Shown here in pieces: positions 1 to 8,200 of a stretch of DNA of 64,000 nucleotides. The position numbers were made by a program, and so were the translations under genes. Every line of letters begins with the position of its first letter. Positions within the stretch are counted from its first letter, which is position 1. This DNA comes from Muribaculaceae bacterium Isolate-036 (Harlan) (GTDB taxonomy: Bacteria > Bacteroidota > Bacteroidia > Bacteroidales > Muribaculaceae), in contig RIAY01000011.1 of the NCBI GenBank assembly GCA_003833075.1, positions 1 through 64,000 on the forward strand. The letters run 5' to 3'. The notes under the pieces are model-generated. The model did not search any database. It saw only the letters and a program-made list of their open reading frames with translations, and was not told the origin of the DNA.

Positions 1-2
1 AA

Positions 3-131
3 ATTAAGTCTCTGATGGTCAACGCTCATTTCATAAAAAGATTTTTTGACCTGAGCGGAATTGACCCGAACAAGACTTTAAATGCTAAACTTGTCAAAGA
101 ACTCTTTGGCTTGACGGTAGATGCCGCATAG
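3..131 (+). CDS. 3' end of an unidentified gene (cut by window edge)
   Basis: An open frame enters from the left edge and ends at TAG 129-131, giving the last 42 residues of a protein that ends LFGLTVDAA. The tail is mixed, with basic and hydrophobic residues (FIKRFFDLSG) and no recognisable domain. I cannot name the family. It is followed by AT-rich DNA. Confidence 0.4.
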   Translation: MKSLMVNAHFIKRFFDLSGIDPNKTLNAKLVKELFGLTVDAA

Positions 132-156
132 CCTATGAATATTTTTTAACGAACTA

Positions 157-459
157 TTGATTATAAGAAAGTGTGATTCAAAAAATATAAAGCCTCATAA
201 GCGGAATAATTGCTGTTATAAGAATAGATTAACGCAAATATTGATTAAAGTACTCATTATTATTATTTGTGTATGTATGATAGTACTTGATATAGTGACC
301 GGTTGCTATTTATTTATCCATTTAACACTATGGGGCGATTTTAATGTATTCGCAATCCATTGTTTTTGCATTACATTGATATACATCTACTCGATAATCA
401 TGGCAAGCATAATCATTATAAAAAAATTGCATCCGTATGTCGACAATAAACATAGTTGA
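157..459 (+). CDS. Small two-helix membrane protein, hypothetical
   Basis: The ORF encodes 100 residues from a TTG start. It has a basic N-terminus (about residues 1-28) and two strongly hydrophobic stretches at about 29-52 and 65-88, each rich in Ile and Cys, so it would be a small inner-membrane protein. The DNA is much more AT-rich than the RHS fragment that follows. Its end overlaps the first codons of the RHS-fragment frame by 23 bp. Small membrane proteins beside RHS tips are sometimes immunity proteins, but nothing here proves that. The weak start and AT-rich composition mean it may not be a real gene. Confidence 0.35.
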   Translation: MIIRKCDSKNIKPHKRNNCCYKNRLTQILIKVLIIIICVCMIVLDIVTGCYLFIHLTLWGDFNVFAIHCFCITLIYIYSIIMASIIIIKKLHPYVDNKHS

Positions 460-1003
460 TGTTTTATGGTCTCTTAAATTCAGAAAGGTGTCATATGACA
501 GAATCCATGGCATTAAGAAGAATAACATTAATCATCTTCTGAGCGTATCCTTCAGTTCCAGAGAGGTGATCAGCTACCGCTATGCCGCGACAGGCGAAAA
601 GCTGTCGGAGGTGTTCGTTGACACGGACGGGAGGATACTACGCAGACGCGACATCTACGGGAGCTATGAGTTCACCGACTACTATCCCTACGGCATCCCG
701 CACGCCACGGCTTACAGCCCGGAGGCGAACCGCCGCAAGTTCGGTGGAAAGGAATACACCTCCGAGTTCGGGTTCAGCTCCTGCGATTTCGGCGCACGCC
801 TGTACTCTCCGCTGCTCTGCGGATTCGACTCCCCGGACAGTAAAGCCTCCGAATACACACACATCTCCCCTTACGCGTACTGCGCAGCTGATCCCGTAAA
901 CCTGATCGATCCGACCGGAGAGGATATATTTGTGCTCAATTATGATTTCTTAATTCTCAATATAACACTCGTCCCGAAAATGGACAGAATGATAAAAGTG
1001 TAA
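437..1003 (+). pseudogene. RHS repeat-associated core fragment (orphan tip)
   Basis: From about residue 45 this frame carries the conserved RHS core that precedes polymorphic toxin tips: YYPYG, then RRKFGGKEYTSEFG, then RLYSPLLCGFDSPD, then SPYAYCAADPVNLIDPTGED. The many upstream YD repeats of a full RHS or wall-associated protein are missing. The first 40 or so residues are AT-rich and unrelated to the family. Only about 30 residues follow DPTG, ending in MDRMIKV, so no full toxin domain is left. GC content rises sharply at about 545 and falls again after about 920, which fits a piece of RHS DNA dropped into AT-rich surroundings. I read it as a displaced and truncated RHS C-terminus rather than a working protein. 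Confidence 0.7.
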
Positions 1004-1068
1004 ACAATTTTGTTTCATAGAATGGTATCTTATAAAATCAACAAGAAGACAAGATAATCTTATCAAAA

Positions 1069-2262
1069 ATGAAAAAACTATTATTCGTCTTGACATTGTC
1101 GGCTGCTTTATCGGCAAAAGCCAGCATATCCGGCACCGACACCATACCGGGAGCATTCTCCTCCCCGATGCAATGGCGTGTCGGCGTGGAACTGTCGCCT
1201 GCTTATGTCGCGCCCACAAACTCTTTCCTGACCGGTGACAACATATATGCCCATCCGGTGCATGCCGCCATGTCCGCGTCTCTCCGCACTGATTTCTGTT
1301 TCAACCCGAAGTCCGAGAAGGGTATGCTTTATCACGGCTTATATCAAGGGATAGGGGTGGATACAAGAACCTTTTTCTCCTCGCGTCTGCTCGGAACACC
1401 TGTATCGGCATATGTATATCAGGGCGCGCCATTCAAACATTTCGGCAACAGGCTCTGGCTCGGTTACGAATGGAGATTCGGCGCTGCTTTCGGTTGGCGC
1501 GACAGAAGCGGAGACAGAGATGCCGGTTTCCTTAACTCGGCAATCTCTACAAGAGTAACCGCACACATGGGGTTAGGCTTGAAACTTACCTATGCGCTCG
1601 CCCCACGCTGGCAACTCTCTTTAGGTTTTGAGGCAACTCATTTCTCCAACGGAAACACCTCATTCCCGAATTCCGGCATCAATACCATCGGTCTGTCATT
1701 CGGAGCCTCATATGTATTCAACAGGATACAGTATGCCGAAGCACCCGATTATATGAAACAGGATGCCGACAGACCCCGCTGGCTTCTCGACATCCTCGCA
1801 TACGGAGCCTGGCGCAAACGGCATGTTATTATTGAAGAGATAGAGACTCTGTTGCCGGGAACCTATGGTGTGGGCGGACTGCAGTTGTCTCCGATGCGAA
1901 AAATCAACCGCTGGCTGACCGCCGGACTCGCAATCGACATGCAATATGACAGAAGTGCAGGACTCGGACCTTACTGGCAGGGGGGATACTACGACGAAGC
2001 CACTTTTTCCCGTCCACCACTCGGGAAACAGCTGAGAATCGGCACTGCCGCCATAGCGGAACTTACAATGCCCATATTTGCAATAAGCGCAGGTCTGGGC
2101 TACGACCTGTTGAGTCCGCACGGTGAGATGAGATTCTACCAGATGTTGACTGTCAAGGCATTCGTTACCGACAACATCTTTCTTAACGCAGGCTACCGCC
2201 TCGGCAATTTCAAAGACCCACAGAACCTTATGCTTGGCATAGGTGCCAGAATATACAGATAA
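1069..2262 (+). CDS. PagL-like lipid A 3-O-deacylase / acyloxyacyl hydrolase
   Basis: The 397-residue protein has a signal peptide (MKKLLFVLTL...AKA), so it is exported, and its alternating strands fit an outer-membrane barrel. Residues 188-206 hold the PagL signature: EATHFSNGN, with His191, Ser193 and Asn194, followed by FPNSGIN. In the family, this His and Ser sit in the active site that removes an ester-linked acyl chain from lipid A. At nearly 400 residues it is about twice as long as classical PagL; the extra C-terminal half is also strand-like, as in other Bacteroidales members. It stands alone, with a terminator-like hairpin after it, facing a convergent porin gene. Confidence 0.72.
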   Translation: MKKLLFVLTLSAALSAKASISGTDTIPGAFSSPMQWRVGVELSPAYVAPTNSFLTGDNIYAHPVHAAMSASLRTDFCFNPKSEKGMLYHGLYQGIGVDTRTFFSSRLLGTPVSAYVYQGAPFKHFGNRLWLGYEWRFGAAFGWRDRSGDRDAGFLNSAISTRVTAHMGLGLKLTYALAPRWQLSLGFEATHFSNGNTSFPNSGINTIGLSFGASYVFNRIQYAEAPDYMKQDADRPRWLLDILAYGAWRKRHVIIEEIETLLPGTYGVGGLQLSPMRKINRWLTAGLAIDMQYDRSAGLGPYWQGGYYDEATFSRPPLGKQLRIGTAAIAELTMPIFAISAGLGYDLLSPHGEMRFYQMLTVKAFVTDNIFLNAGYRLGNFKDPQNLMLGIGARIYR

Positions 2263-2300
2263 ATGGTTATTTCAAGATGGGTTCCGCAGGAATGCGGCTA

Positions 2301-2350
2301 AAAAGCAATGGAGACGATGCGTTTGTCTGCGCACCATCTCCTTCGCTTTT
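2301..2350. terminator. Bidirectional terminator between pagL-like gene and porin
   Basis: The sequence forms a long stem. The outer arms AAAAGC/GCTTTT and the inner arms GGAGACGATGCG (2310-2321) and CGCACCATCTCC (2330-2341) pair across the loop TTTGTCTG, with only G:U-type mismatches in the inner arms. A-tracts and T-tracts at the two ends suit termination in both directions, as expected between two convergent genes. Confidence 0.7.
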
Positions 2351-2383
2351 ACAGAATTATTCGGCAGTTTTGAAAATTGCTTG

Positions 2384-3589
2384 TCAGAATACTGGCATAT
2401 GCCATATGAATCCTACGGAGAACTGGTTTGTGGAGTAGTCATCGGCACCATATACTTTCGCACGATCAGAATATTTGTAAGTGCGTCCGACATAGGCAGC
2501 GAAGAAATGCAGATTGCGGTCCTTGAGCGGATAATACTCTATACCGCCTACATAACCCCATGCGGTGCGGTAACGTCCTGCCTCCACAATGTGACCCGGG
2601 GCACCCTCCTGCTCATGAGTCTTGTAGACCCCCTCGTTCTCAGCCATGGCTTTCGCAAATATGTTCCATGCCGGATGGAAACGGTAGTTGAGATGGAGAA
2701 TAAAAGACATGATATCGGTCTTGGCTGTCTTGTAGCCGGTAGTGGATTCCCAGCCGTCAGGCTGCACGATACTTGTGATGATGCCCTTGCGGTCAACGCC
2801 CTCGCGTGTATACAGCCAGTCGAAATATGCCTGAACCTTGTCGGAGATATTGAAATCGTTACCCAACGCAAAATACCACATGTGCTCACCCTTTGTCTCG
2901 TTCATGAACGATGCTGACCAGCGTGTCTTGTAGACATCGTTGAAGTTACCGTTCCAGTTGACGGTATAGAGCAATGGTATCTTTGCCTTGGTGTAATTGC
3001 CATACATCTCGCGGGAACTGTCATTGTAGGCGTTGAGCACCTGGAACTGAAGCTGCTGCCTTGGAGTGAAATTATATGCGACATTGACACCACTCATGAA
3101 GTTGCTCATATAATCAACCATGTCGGAATACTGATAGATTTCGATCGGGTTCATGTCAAACTCTATACCGCCATATGCAGCACACTGCTTTCCAAGGAAG
3201 AATGACCATTTGTCGAGATTTATTCCGATTCCGGCGATATCGATGCTGTTGAGCACATTGTCCCGGTAGCCATTCTGGCTATCGCCTTTGTTGAGACGCT
3301 GGCGATAACGATAACTGAGCCAATCGTTGATATTACCCTTAGCTTCGATACGCAACTGGTTCATCTTGAACTTTGCCTCATTGAAATGCGAGCCGTTCCA
3401 GTCAAGATTGAACGAGCCATGCATGTCAAGAAACAGATTGAATTTGTCTGTTTTCTTTTCAATGTTGGCAATACTTTCTATGATTCCCTCTTCAGTTGTG
3501 GTTCTGTAATTGTTTGTTCTCTCCTGCTGAGCGATTCCGGGCAACGCGCATATTGCCGCGCTGGCAAACAATATGGATGTGTGTTTCAT
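2384..3589 (-). CDS. Porin_O_P-type outer-membrane porin
   Basis: The 401-residue exported barrel has a signal peptide (MKHTSILFASAAICALPGIAQ). A short helical segment rich in Glu, Ile and Lys (EEGIIESIANIEKKTDK) follows, then repeated amphipathic strands from about residue 45 to the C-terminal VGFIWHMPVF, which ends in Phe as outer-membrane barrels do. LSYRYRQRLNKGD and WSFFLGKQ are typical of the phosphate-selective porin O/P superfamily in Bacteroidales. It is the last gene of the minus-strand run dcuB-ansB-porin, so I infer it lets aspartate, asparagine or dicarboxylates cross the outer membrane. The substrate cannot be read from the sequence. Confidence 0.75.
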   Translation of the reverse strand: MKHTSILFASAAICALPGIAQQERTNNYRTTTEEGIIESIANIEKKTDKFNLFLDMHGSFNLDWNGSHFNEAKFKMNQLRIEAKGNINDWLSYRYRQRLNKGDSQNGYRDNVLNSIDIAGIGINLDKWSFFLGKQCAAYGGIEFDMNPIEIYQYSDMVDYMSNFMSGVNVAYNFTPRQQLQFQVLNAYNDSSREMYGNYTKAKIPLLYTVNWNGNFNDVYKTRWSASFMNETKGEHMWYFALGNDFNISDKVQAYFDWLYTREGVDRKGIITSIVQPDGWESTTGYKTAKTDIMSFILHLNYRFHPAWNIFAKAMAENEGVYKTHEQEGAPGHIVEAGRYRTAWGYVGGIEYYPLKDRNLHFFAAYVGRTYKYSDRAKVYGADDYSTNQFSVGFIWHMPVF

Positions 3590-3647
3590 CTTGTTTTAGA
3601 TTTATGGTAAATGTGATTGTTTCAGCCTATTGTTGTCAGTTCACGCT

Positions 3648-3681
3648 CCCTGTGCGTCCGCGGCAGTCCGGACGCACGGGG
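3648..3681 (-). terminator. Intercistronic hairpin between ansB and porin
   Basis: CCCTGTGCGTCCG (3648-3660) pairs with CGGACGCACGGGG (3669-3681) over an 8-nt loop, with one G:U-type mismatch. It lies in the gap between the ansB stop and the porin start on the minus strand and has no T-run after it. It may therefore be an attenuator or an mRNA-stabilising stem rather than a full terminator. Confidence 0.5.
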
Positions 3682-3697
3682 AGACGTCACTGAAACT

Positions 3698-4759
3698 TTA
3701 GTATTCTTCGAAATATTTCTGAATCTGCTGCCAGTCTTTGGTGCGTGTGAGAGCAAGCATAAGCAGCACGCGCGCCTTCTGAGGATTAAGTTCCCAGGAT
3801 GCCACAAACTGATATTTGGCGTCATCGACCTCGTCATAAAGAGTTGTCGGACCGGTAGGCACTCGGCTCGAACGAACAACGATTATGCCGAGCTTGCGGG
3901 CTTCGAGAAGTTTAGGGAATATGTTCTTGTGATAGTTGCCGTTGCCGAGACCTGCGTGGATCACTCCCTGATACCCGTTGGTAAGGAAAGGATTCATTAC
4001 ATCAGCCTCCACATTCGAATATGCATAAACAATTCCGACTTTGGGAAGGCTCGTAAGATTGGTGACATCGAACACTGATTCCGTTGTGTGCTTTTTCAGT
4101 GTCTGCATGTTGTAGTAAGGCTTGCTGTTATAGACATATCCGAGAGGACCGGCATCGGGAGCCTGGAATGTCTGCACATCGGTGGTATTCATTTTCTGTG
4201 TGGAATGCGCGCCGAGGATAAGACCGTTCATCACAATCATCACACCTCTCCCTTTTGACGACGGGTCTGCGGCAGTGACAACGGAGTTATACAGGTTGAG
4301 AGGTCCGTCGGCACTCATCGCCGTTGAGGGACGCATAGCGCCGGTGAGCACGACCGGCTTGTCACTCTTCACTGTAAGATTGAGGAAGTAAGCGGTCTCC
4401 TCCATGGTATCGGTTCCGTGAGTGATCACGATGCCGTCCACATTGCTCTGGGCGAGAAGCTCGTTGATTCGTTTGGCAAGAGTAAGCCACACCTGGTCGT
4501 TCATATCCTGCGAGCCTATGTTGACAACCTGCTCACCGGTGACATTTGCCACATCCTGCATCTGGGGCACAGCATCGATTAGCGACTGGATAGCCACCTG
4601 GCCTGCCGTATAACCGGATGCCGTGGCGGATTTGCCGGTTCCTGCGATAGTTCCGCCGGTAGCAAGAATATACACATTCGGTTTTTGCTGGGCGAACGCC
4701 GTGGCAACCGAGGTCAGCAACACTACAGCCAGCAGGCTCAATTTTTTCAGATTTTTCAT
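3698..4759 (-). CDS. ansB: Type II L-asparaginase, periplasmic
   Basis: The enzyme hydrolyses L-asparagine to L-aspartate and ammonia. It has 353 residues and a clear signal peptide ending at AFAQ, so it acts in the periplasm. Both catalytic threonine motifs are present: ATGGTIAGTG near residues 33-42, where Thr37 matches Thr12 of the E. coli enzyme, and HGTDTMEE near 114-121, where Thr116-Asp117 match Thr89-Asp90. It lies 55 bp from the end of dcuB on the same strand and upstream of the porin. This suits a unit that makes aspartate outside the inner membrane and trades it for fumarate or succinate. Confidence 0.95.
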   Translation of the reverse strand: MKNLKKLSLLAVVLLTSVATAFAQQKPNVYILATGGTIAGTGKSATASGYTAGQVAIQSLIDAVPQMQDVANVTGEQVVNIGSQDMNDQVWLTLAKRINELLAQSNVDGIVITHGTDTMEETAYFLNLTVKSDKPVVLTGAMRPSTAMSADGPLNLYNSVVTAADPSSKGRGVMIVMNGLILGAHSTQKMNTTDVQTFQAPDAGPLGYVYNSKPYYNMQTLKKHTTESVFDVTNLTSLPKVGIVYAYSNVEADVMNPFLTNGYQGVIHAGLGNGNYHKNIFPKLLEARKLGIIVVRSSRVPTGPTTLYDEVDDAKYQFVASWELNPQKARVLLMLALTRTKDWQQIQKYFEEY

Positions 4760-4814
4760 AACTTGATTATTTTAGTTGATTATTGGTTTTTATGGTTCAG
4801 ATAATGCAAGGTTC

Positions 4815-6116
4815 TCAATATATCTGTATCAGAAGCAGACCTGTAAGAATCGCAGCTATCGTGGCGACAAGTCCGGGCATCATGAAAGAATGGTTGAGCA
4901 CATATTTGCCGATGCGGGTGGTACCGGTGCGGTCAAAGTTTATAGCCGCCACCACTGTCGGATAATTGGGAATAAAGAAATAACCGTTTACAGCCGGAAA
5001 CAAGGCTATAAGCATCCACGGATTCATTCCCAGTGCTATGCCTAACGGCATTATTGCCCTGACGGTTGCCGCCTGACTGTAAAGAAGAATTGACATTACG
5101 AAAAGAGCGATTCCGAAGAGCCAGGGCCATTGTGTCACAAAACCCTTGACACCCTCTGTGATCACAGCTATATTGCCGTTGATGAACGTGTCGCCCATCC
5201 ATGCTATACCGAAAATCGCTATCACTGCCTGCATTCCCGCAATGAAGACACTTCCCTGAGTCGGGGCGATTCCGTTGATCTTGCCGGTGAGAAGAATGAT
5301 GGCACAGGTGCTGAGCATCAGAATCTCGATAATCGCCGGCATGTCTACAGGGGTTCCGTTGAATGAGGGACGCATTGCCGGTATTGAGCCGAAAAGCACG
5401 ATAAGCACAGTTGAGAGCAAAAACAGCAAAACAGAGAGCTTTGCTCTGCCAAGATTCTTTATTTCGTTGAACTTAAGACTGTTTTCCTTAATCATGCCCT
5501 GCTCTACACGGCGAAGATACTCAGGATCTTCCAGAAGCTCCTTACCTACTCTTTTTGAAAGTAACGCTCCTATTATAACTCCTATGAGCGTAGCGGGAAT
5601 AGACACCTTGAGAATATCGAAAAGAGTGATGTCGAAGCCGGTGAGCAAACCGAGCAACGCCACAGTAGCCGCAGAGATCGGGCTCGCGGTTATTGCCTGT
5701 TGCGAGGCTATGACGGCAATTCCCAAAGGACGCTCTGGACGTATCTTCGTTTCACGGGCAACCTCCGCGATCACCGGCAAAACCGAATAAGCCACATGAC
5801 CCGTACCGGCGACAAATGAAAACAGATAAGTCACCAACGGACTGATGATAGTGACTTGCGAGGGATTCTTTCTCAGAAGTTTCTCTGCAAGCTTTACCAG
5901 ATAATCCAGTCCCCCTGCCGCCTGCATGGCAGCGGCAGCGGAAATTACCGCCGCAATCATCAGCATGACATCGATCGGGGGTGAAGTAGGCTGAAGACCA
6001 AAGACGAACACCAGTATCGCCATTCCTACACCGCCCATGACACCAAGGCCGATGCCTCCAAGACGCGCTCCGACGATGATTGCAGCCAAAACAAATAAAA
6101 GTTGTAGTGTCAGCAT
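4815..6116 (-). CDS. dcuB: Anaerobic C4-dicarboxylate exchanger, DcuA/DcuB family
   Basis: This is an inner-membrane protein of about 433 residues with 10 or more hydrophobic segments. It aligns from its first residues with the Dcu family: GARLGGIGLGVMGG, FGLQPTSPPIDVML, then GTGHVAYSVLPVI and RPERPLGIAV. The family exchanges aspartate, fumarate or malate for succinate during anaerobic growth. The frame extends upstream to an ATG at 6185, adding 23 hydrophilic residues foreign to the family. I therefore prefer the ATG at 6116, where the family N-terminus (MLTLQLLFVLAAIIVGAR) begins. DcuA and DcuB cannot be told apart by eye. It is first in the minus-strand unit with ansB and the porin. Confidence 0.9.
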   Translation of the reverse strand: MLTLQLLFVLAAIIVGARLGGIGLGVMGGVGMAILVFVFGLQPTSPPIDVMLMIAAVISAAAAMQAAGGLDYLVKLAEKLLRKNPSQVTIISPLVTYLFSFVAGTGHVAYSVLPVIAEVARETKIRPERPLGIAVIASQQAITASPISAATVALLGLLTGFDITLFDILKVSIPATLIGVIIGALLSKRVGKELLEDPEYLRRVEQGMIKENSLKFNEIKNLGRAKLSVLLFLLSTVLIVLFGSIPAMRPSFNGTPVDMPAIIEILMLSTCAIILLTGKINGIAPTQGSVFIAGMQAVIAIFGIAWMGDTFINGNIAVITEGVKGFVTQWPWLFGIALFVMSILLYSQAATVRAIMPLGIALGMNPWMLIALFPAVNGYFFIPNYPTVVAAINFDRTGTTRIGKYVLNHSFMMPGLVATIAAILTGLLLIQIY

Positions 6117-6185
6117 AGCTTTTATATAAGGTTTCACAAAAAGCCATTTTAAGAAATCTTCGCAATTCTTATGTGACTTGTTCAT

Positions 6186-6463
6186 ATTATTAAACTATAA
6201 ATCTTAAAAATGGTTTTGCAACGTTTTAATGTTTCATAACATTTTTGCAGAAATTCGTAATTCTTTTCTCTACCGTGACTCGCCACAAAACCAATCCTCT
6301 TCCCCTTTTGTTAAAAAAATATCATTGCATCAGCCTTGCATCGGAACCTGAAGAATCAGGATGCACGTGATAAGAAACAGTTTCCAAGGCTGCCGCAGTG
6401 CTTCAGGAACCGTCAGTTTCAACTGTTTCTGAATAGCTTTGAAAAACACAAAAACATTAAGTT
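6186..6463. promoter_or_regulatory. Divergent control region between dcuB and aspT
   Basis: About 280 bp separate the divergent genes. At 6434-6441 there is a TAGCTTTG box that fits the Bacteroidetes -7 consensus, 30 bp from the aspT start, but no good -33 box lies at the right distance. At 6220-6234 there is AACGTTTTAATGTTT, and a near copy lies upstream of aspA (9983 on), so it may bind a shared regulator. Direct transcription-start data are lacking, so the assignments are tentative. Confidence 0.4.
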
Positions 6464-8167
6464 ATGGATTGGTTTATACAAACGCTGAGAGACAACCCGG
6501 CGATAGCGATTTTCCTGACGCTGGGAGTTGGATTTCTTGTAGGCAAACTGAAGTATAAGACATTCTCGCTGGGAAATGTCACTTCGGTTCTGCTTGTCGG
6601 TGTTCTTGTCGGACAACTCGACATCCCTGTTCCCGGGCCCGTGAAGTCGATATTCTTTCTCCTCTTCCTTTTTGCAATCGGATACAGTGTGGGTCCCGAA
6701 TTCTTCAGGGCATTGAAAGGCTCGGGCATAAAACAGGTGCTGTTTGCCGTGGTCATGTGTGTGATATGCTTTGCCGTGACATGGGGTGTCGCCCTGCTTT
6801 TCCACTATAATGTCGGAGAGGCATTGGGACTGTTTGCCGGCGCACAGACAATTTCCGCAGTGATAGGTGTCGGACAGGACGCCATAGGAAACATGAATGC
6901 CTCGGCTGCCGATAAAACGGCATGGAGCAACATAATACCGGTATGCTATGCCGTGACCTATATATTCGGCACAATAGGTTCCGCATGGATTCTCGGCTCG
7001 CTCGGTCCGGCAATGCTCGGCGGTCTGAAAAAGGTGAGAAAGGAAACGGCAGACCTTGAGAAATCGATGAACAGCAGCGGTGTCGATGACGACCCGGCAT
7101 ATATCAACGCATTGAGACCGGTGGTATATCGCGCTTACGAGGTCAAAGGAGATTTCTTCTCCTCGCCGCGTACTGTAGCTGAAATCGAGCAACACTTCAC
7201 CGATGAGCACATGCGTGCATATGTGGCACGTATAAGGACGGAAGACAAATTTATCGACAATCCCGACGGAGATGTCAAGGTCTCGCAAAATGATATTATC
7301 GTTGTCAGCGGACGCCGGGAGACTCTCGTCAGCGGCGAGGGATGGATAGGTCCCGAAGTCGCGGATGACGCTCTGCTCTCTTTCCCGATAGAGAAAGTTC
7401 CTGTGATGATTGCACGCAAGCAGCTTGACGGAAAGACAATAGAAGACCTGCGTCATATGCCGGAAATGAACGGTGTGCTGATATCCGCAATCACGACGGC
7501 AAACGGAGCCTCAATTCCTGTTCTCGCCAAGACGGAACTTCACCGCGGATATACCATGACCCTGCAAGGAAGAGATGCGGATATCAAAAAAGCATCTTCC
7601 ATAATCGGGTATGTAGACAAACCGACAAACCAGACCGACATGATTTTCGTAGGTCTCGGAATCTTCATCGGTACTATAATAGGAGCCATAACGATTCATC
7701 TCGGCGGTATACCGGTAAGTCTCTCCACAAGCGGAGGAGCGCTCATCGCCGGTCTTGTCCTTGGCTGGCTGCGCTCGAAACACCCGACTTTCGGAAAGAT
7801 TCCAACTTCTTCGCTATGGATTCTAAATAACATGGGACTCAATATGTTTATCGCTGTGATAGGTATAGAATCCGGACCTTCGTTCGTGCAAGGCATACAG
7901 CAGGTGGGATGGATGTTGTTTGTAGCCGGTGTGATCGCAACTACTCTTCCGCTGATTCTCGGCATATGGATCGGCGACAAGATATTTAAGTTTCCTGCCG
8001 CAATCAACCTCGGATGCAACGCCGGAGCGAGGGTCACAACGGCATCGCTTGGCGCGATACAGGATTCCTTAGGCTCGACTCTCCCGGCAATGGGTTACAC
8101 CGTGACATATGCGATTGGCAATACTCTGCTGATCCTTATGGGAGTGATAATGGGCATTATCATGTAA
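6464..8167 (+). CDS. aspT: Aspartate:alanine antiporter
   Basis: The 567-residue inner-membrane exchanger takes in L-aspartate and releases L-alanine. Coupled to cytoplasmic decarboxylation, which consumes a proton, this makes proton motive force. It has the duplicated membrane domain of the AAE transporter family: residues about 5-180 (GYSVGPEFF, GLFAGAQTISAVIGVGQDA) and about 390-565 (GIESGPSFVQG, NLGCNAGARVTTASLGAIQD). A central soluble stretch at about 200-375 resembles TrkA-C/RCK-C. The length is close to that of known AspT proteins. It lies 33 bp upstream of aspD on the same strand, the expected partner, which makes the call firm. Confidence 0.92.
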   Translation: MDWFIQTLRDNPAIAIFLTLGVGFLVGKLKYKTFSLGNVTSVLLVGVLVGQLDIPVPGPVKSIFFLLFLFAIGYSVGPEFFRALKGSGIKQVLFAVVMCVICFAVTWGVALLFHYNVGEALGLFAGAQTISAVIGVGQDAIGNMNASAADKTAWSNIIPVCYAVTYIFGTIGSAWILGSLGPAMLGGLKKVRKETADLEKSMNSSGVDDDPAYINALRPVVYRAYEVKGDFFSSPRTVAEIEQHFTDEHMRAYVARIRTEDKFIDNPDGDVKVSQNDIIVVSGRRETLVSGEGWIGPEVADDALLSFPIEKVPVMIARKQLDGKTIEDLRHMPEMNGVLISAITTANGASIPVLAKTELHRGYTMTLQGRDADIKKASSIIGYVDKPTNQTDMIFVGLGIFIGTIIGAITIHLGGIPVSLSTSGGALIAGLVLGWLRSKHPTFGKIPTSSLWILNNMGLNMFIAVIGIESGPSFVQGIQQVGWMLFVAGVIATTLPLILGIWIGDKIFKFPAAINLGCNAGARVTTASLGAIQDSLGSTLPAMGYTVTYAIGNTLLILMGVIMGIIM

Positions 8168-8200
8168 ATTCAGAATATAAAAACAGTTTTTTGAAGTATT

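Noticed and set aside
6419-7456. Long minus-strand frame over aspT
   Set aside because: It is antisense to the clear aspT gene, with an implausible Cys/His-rich composition and no family match.
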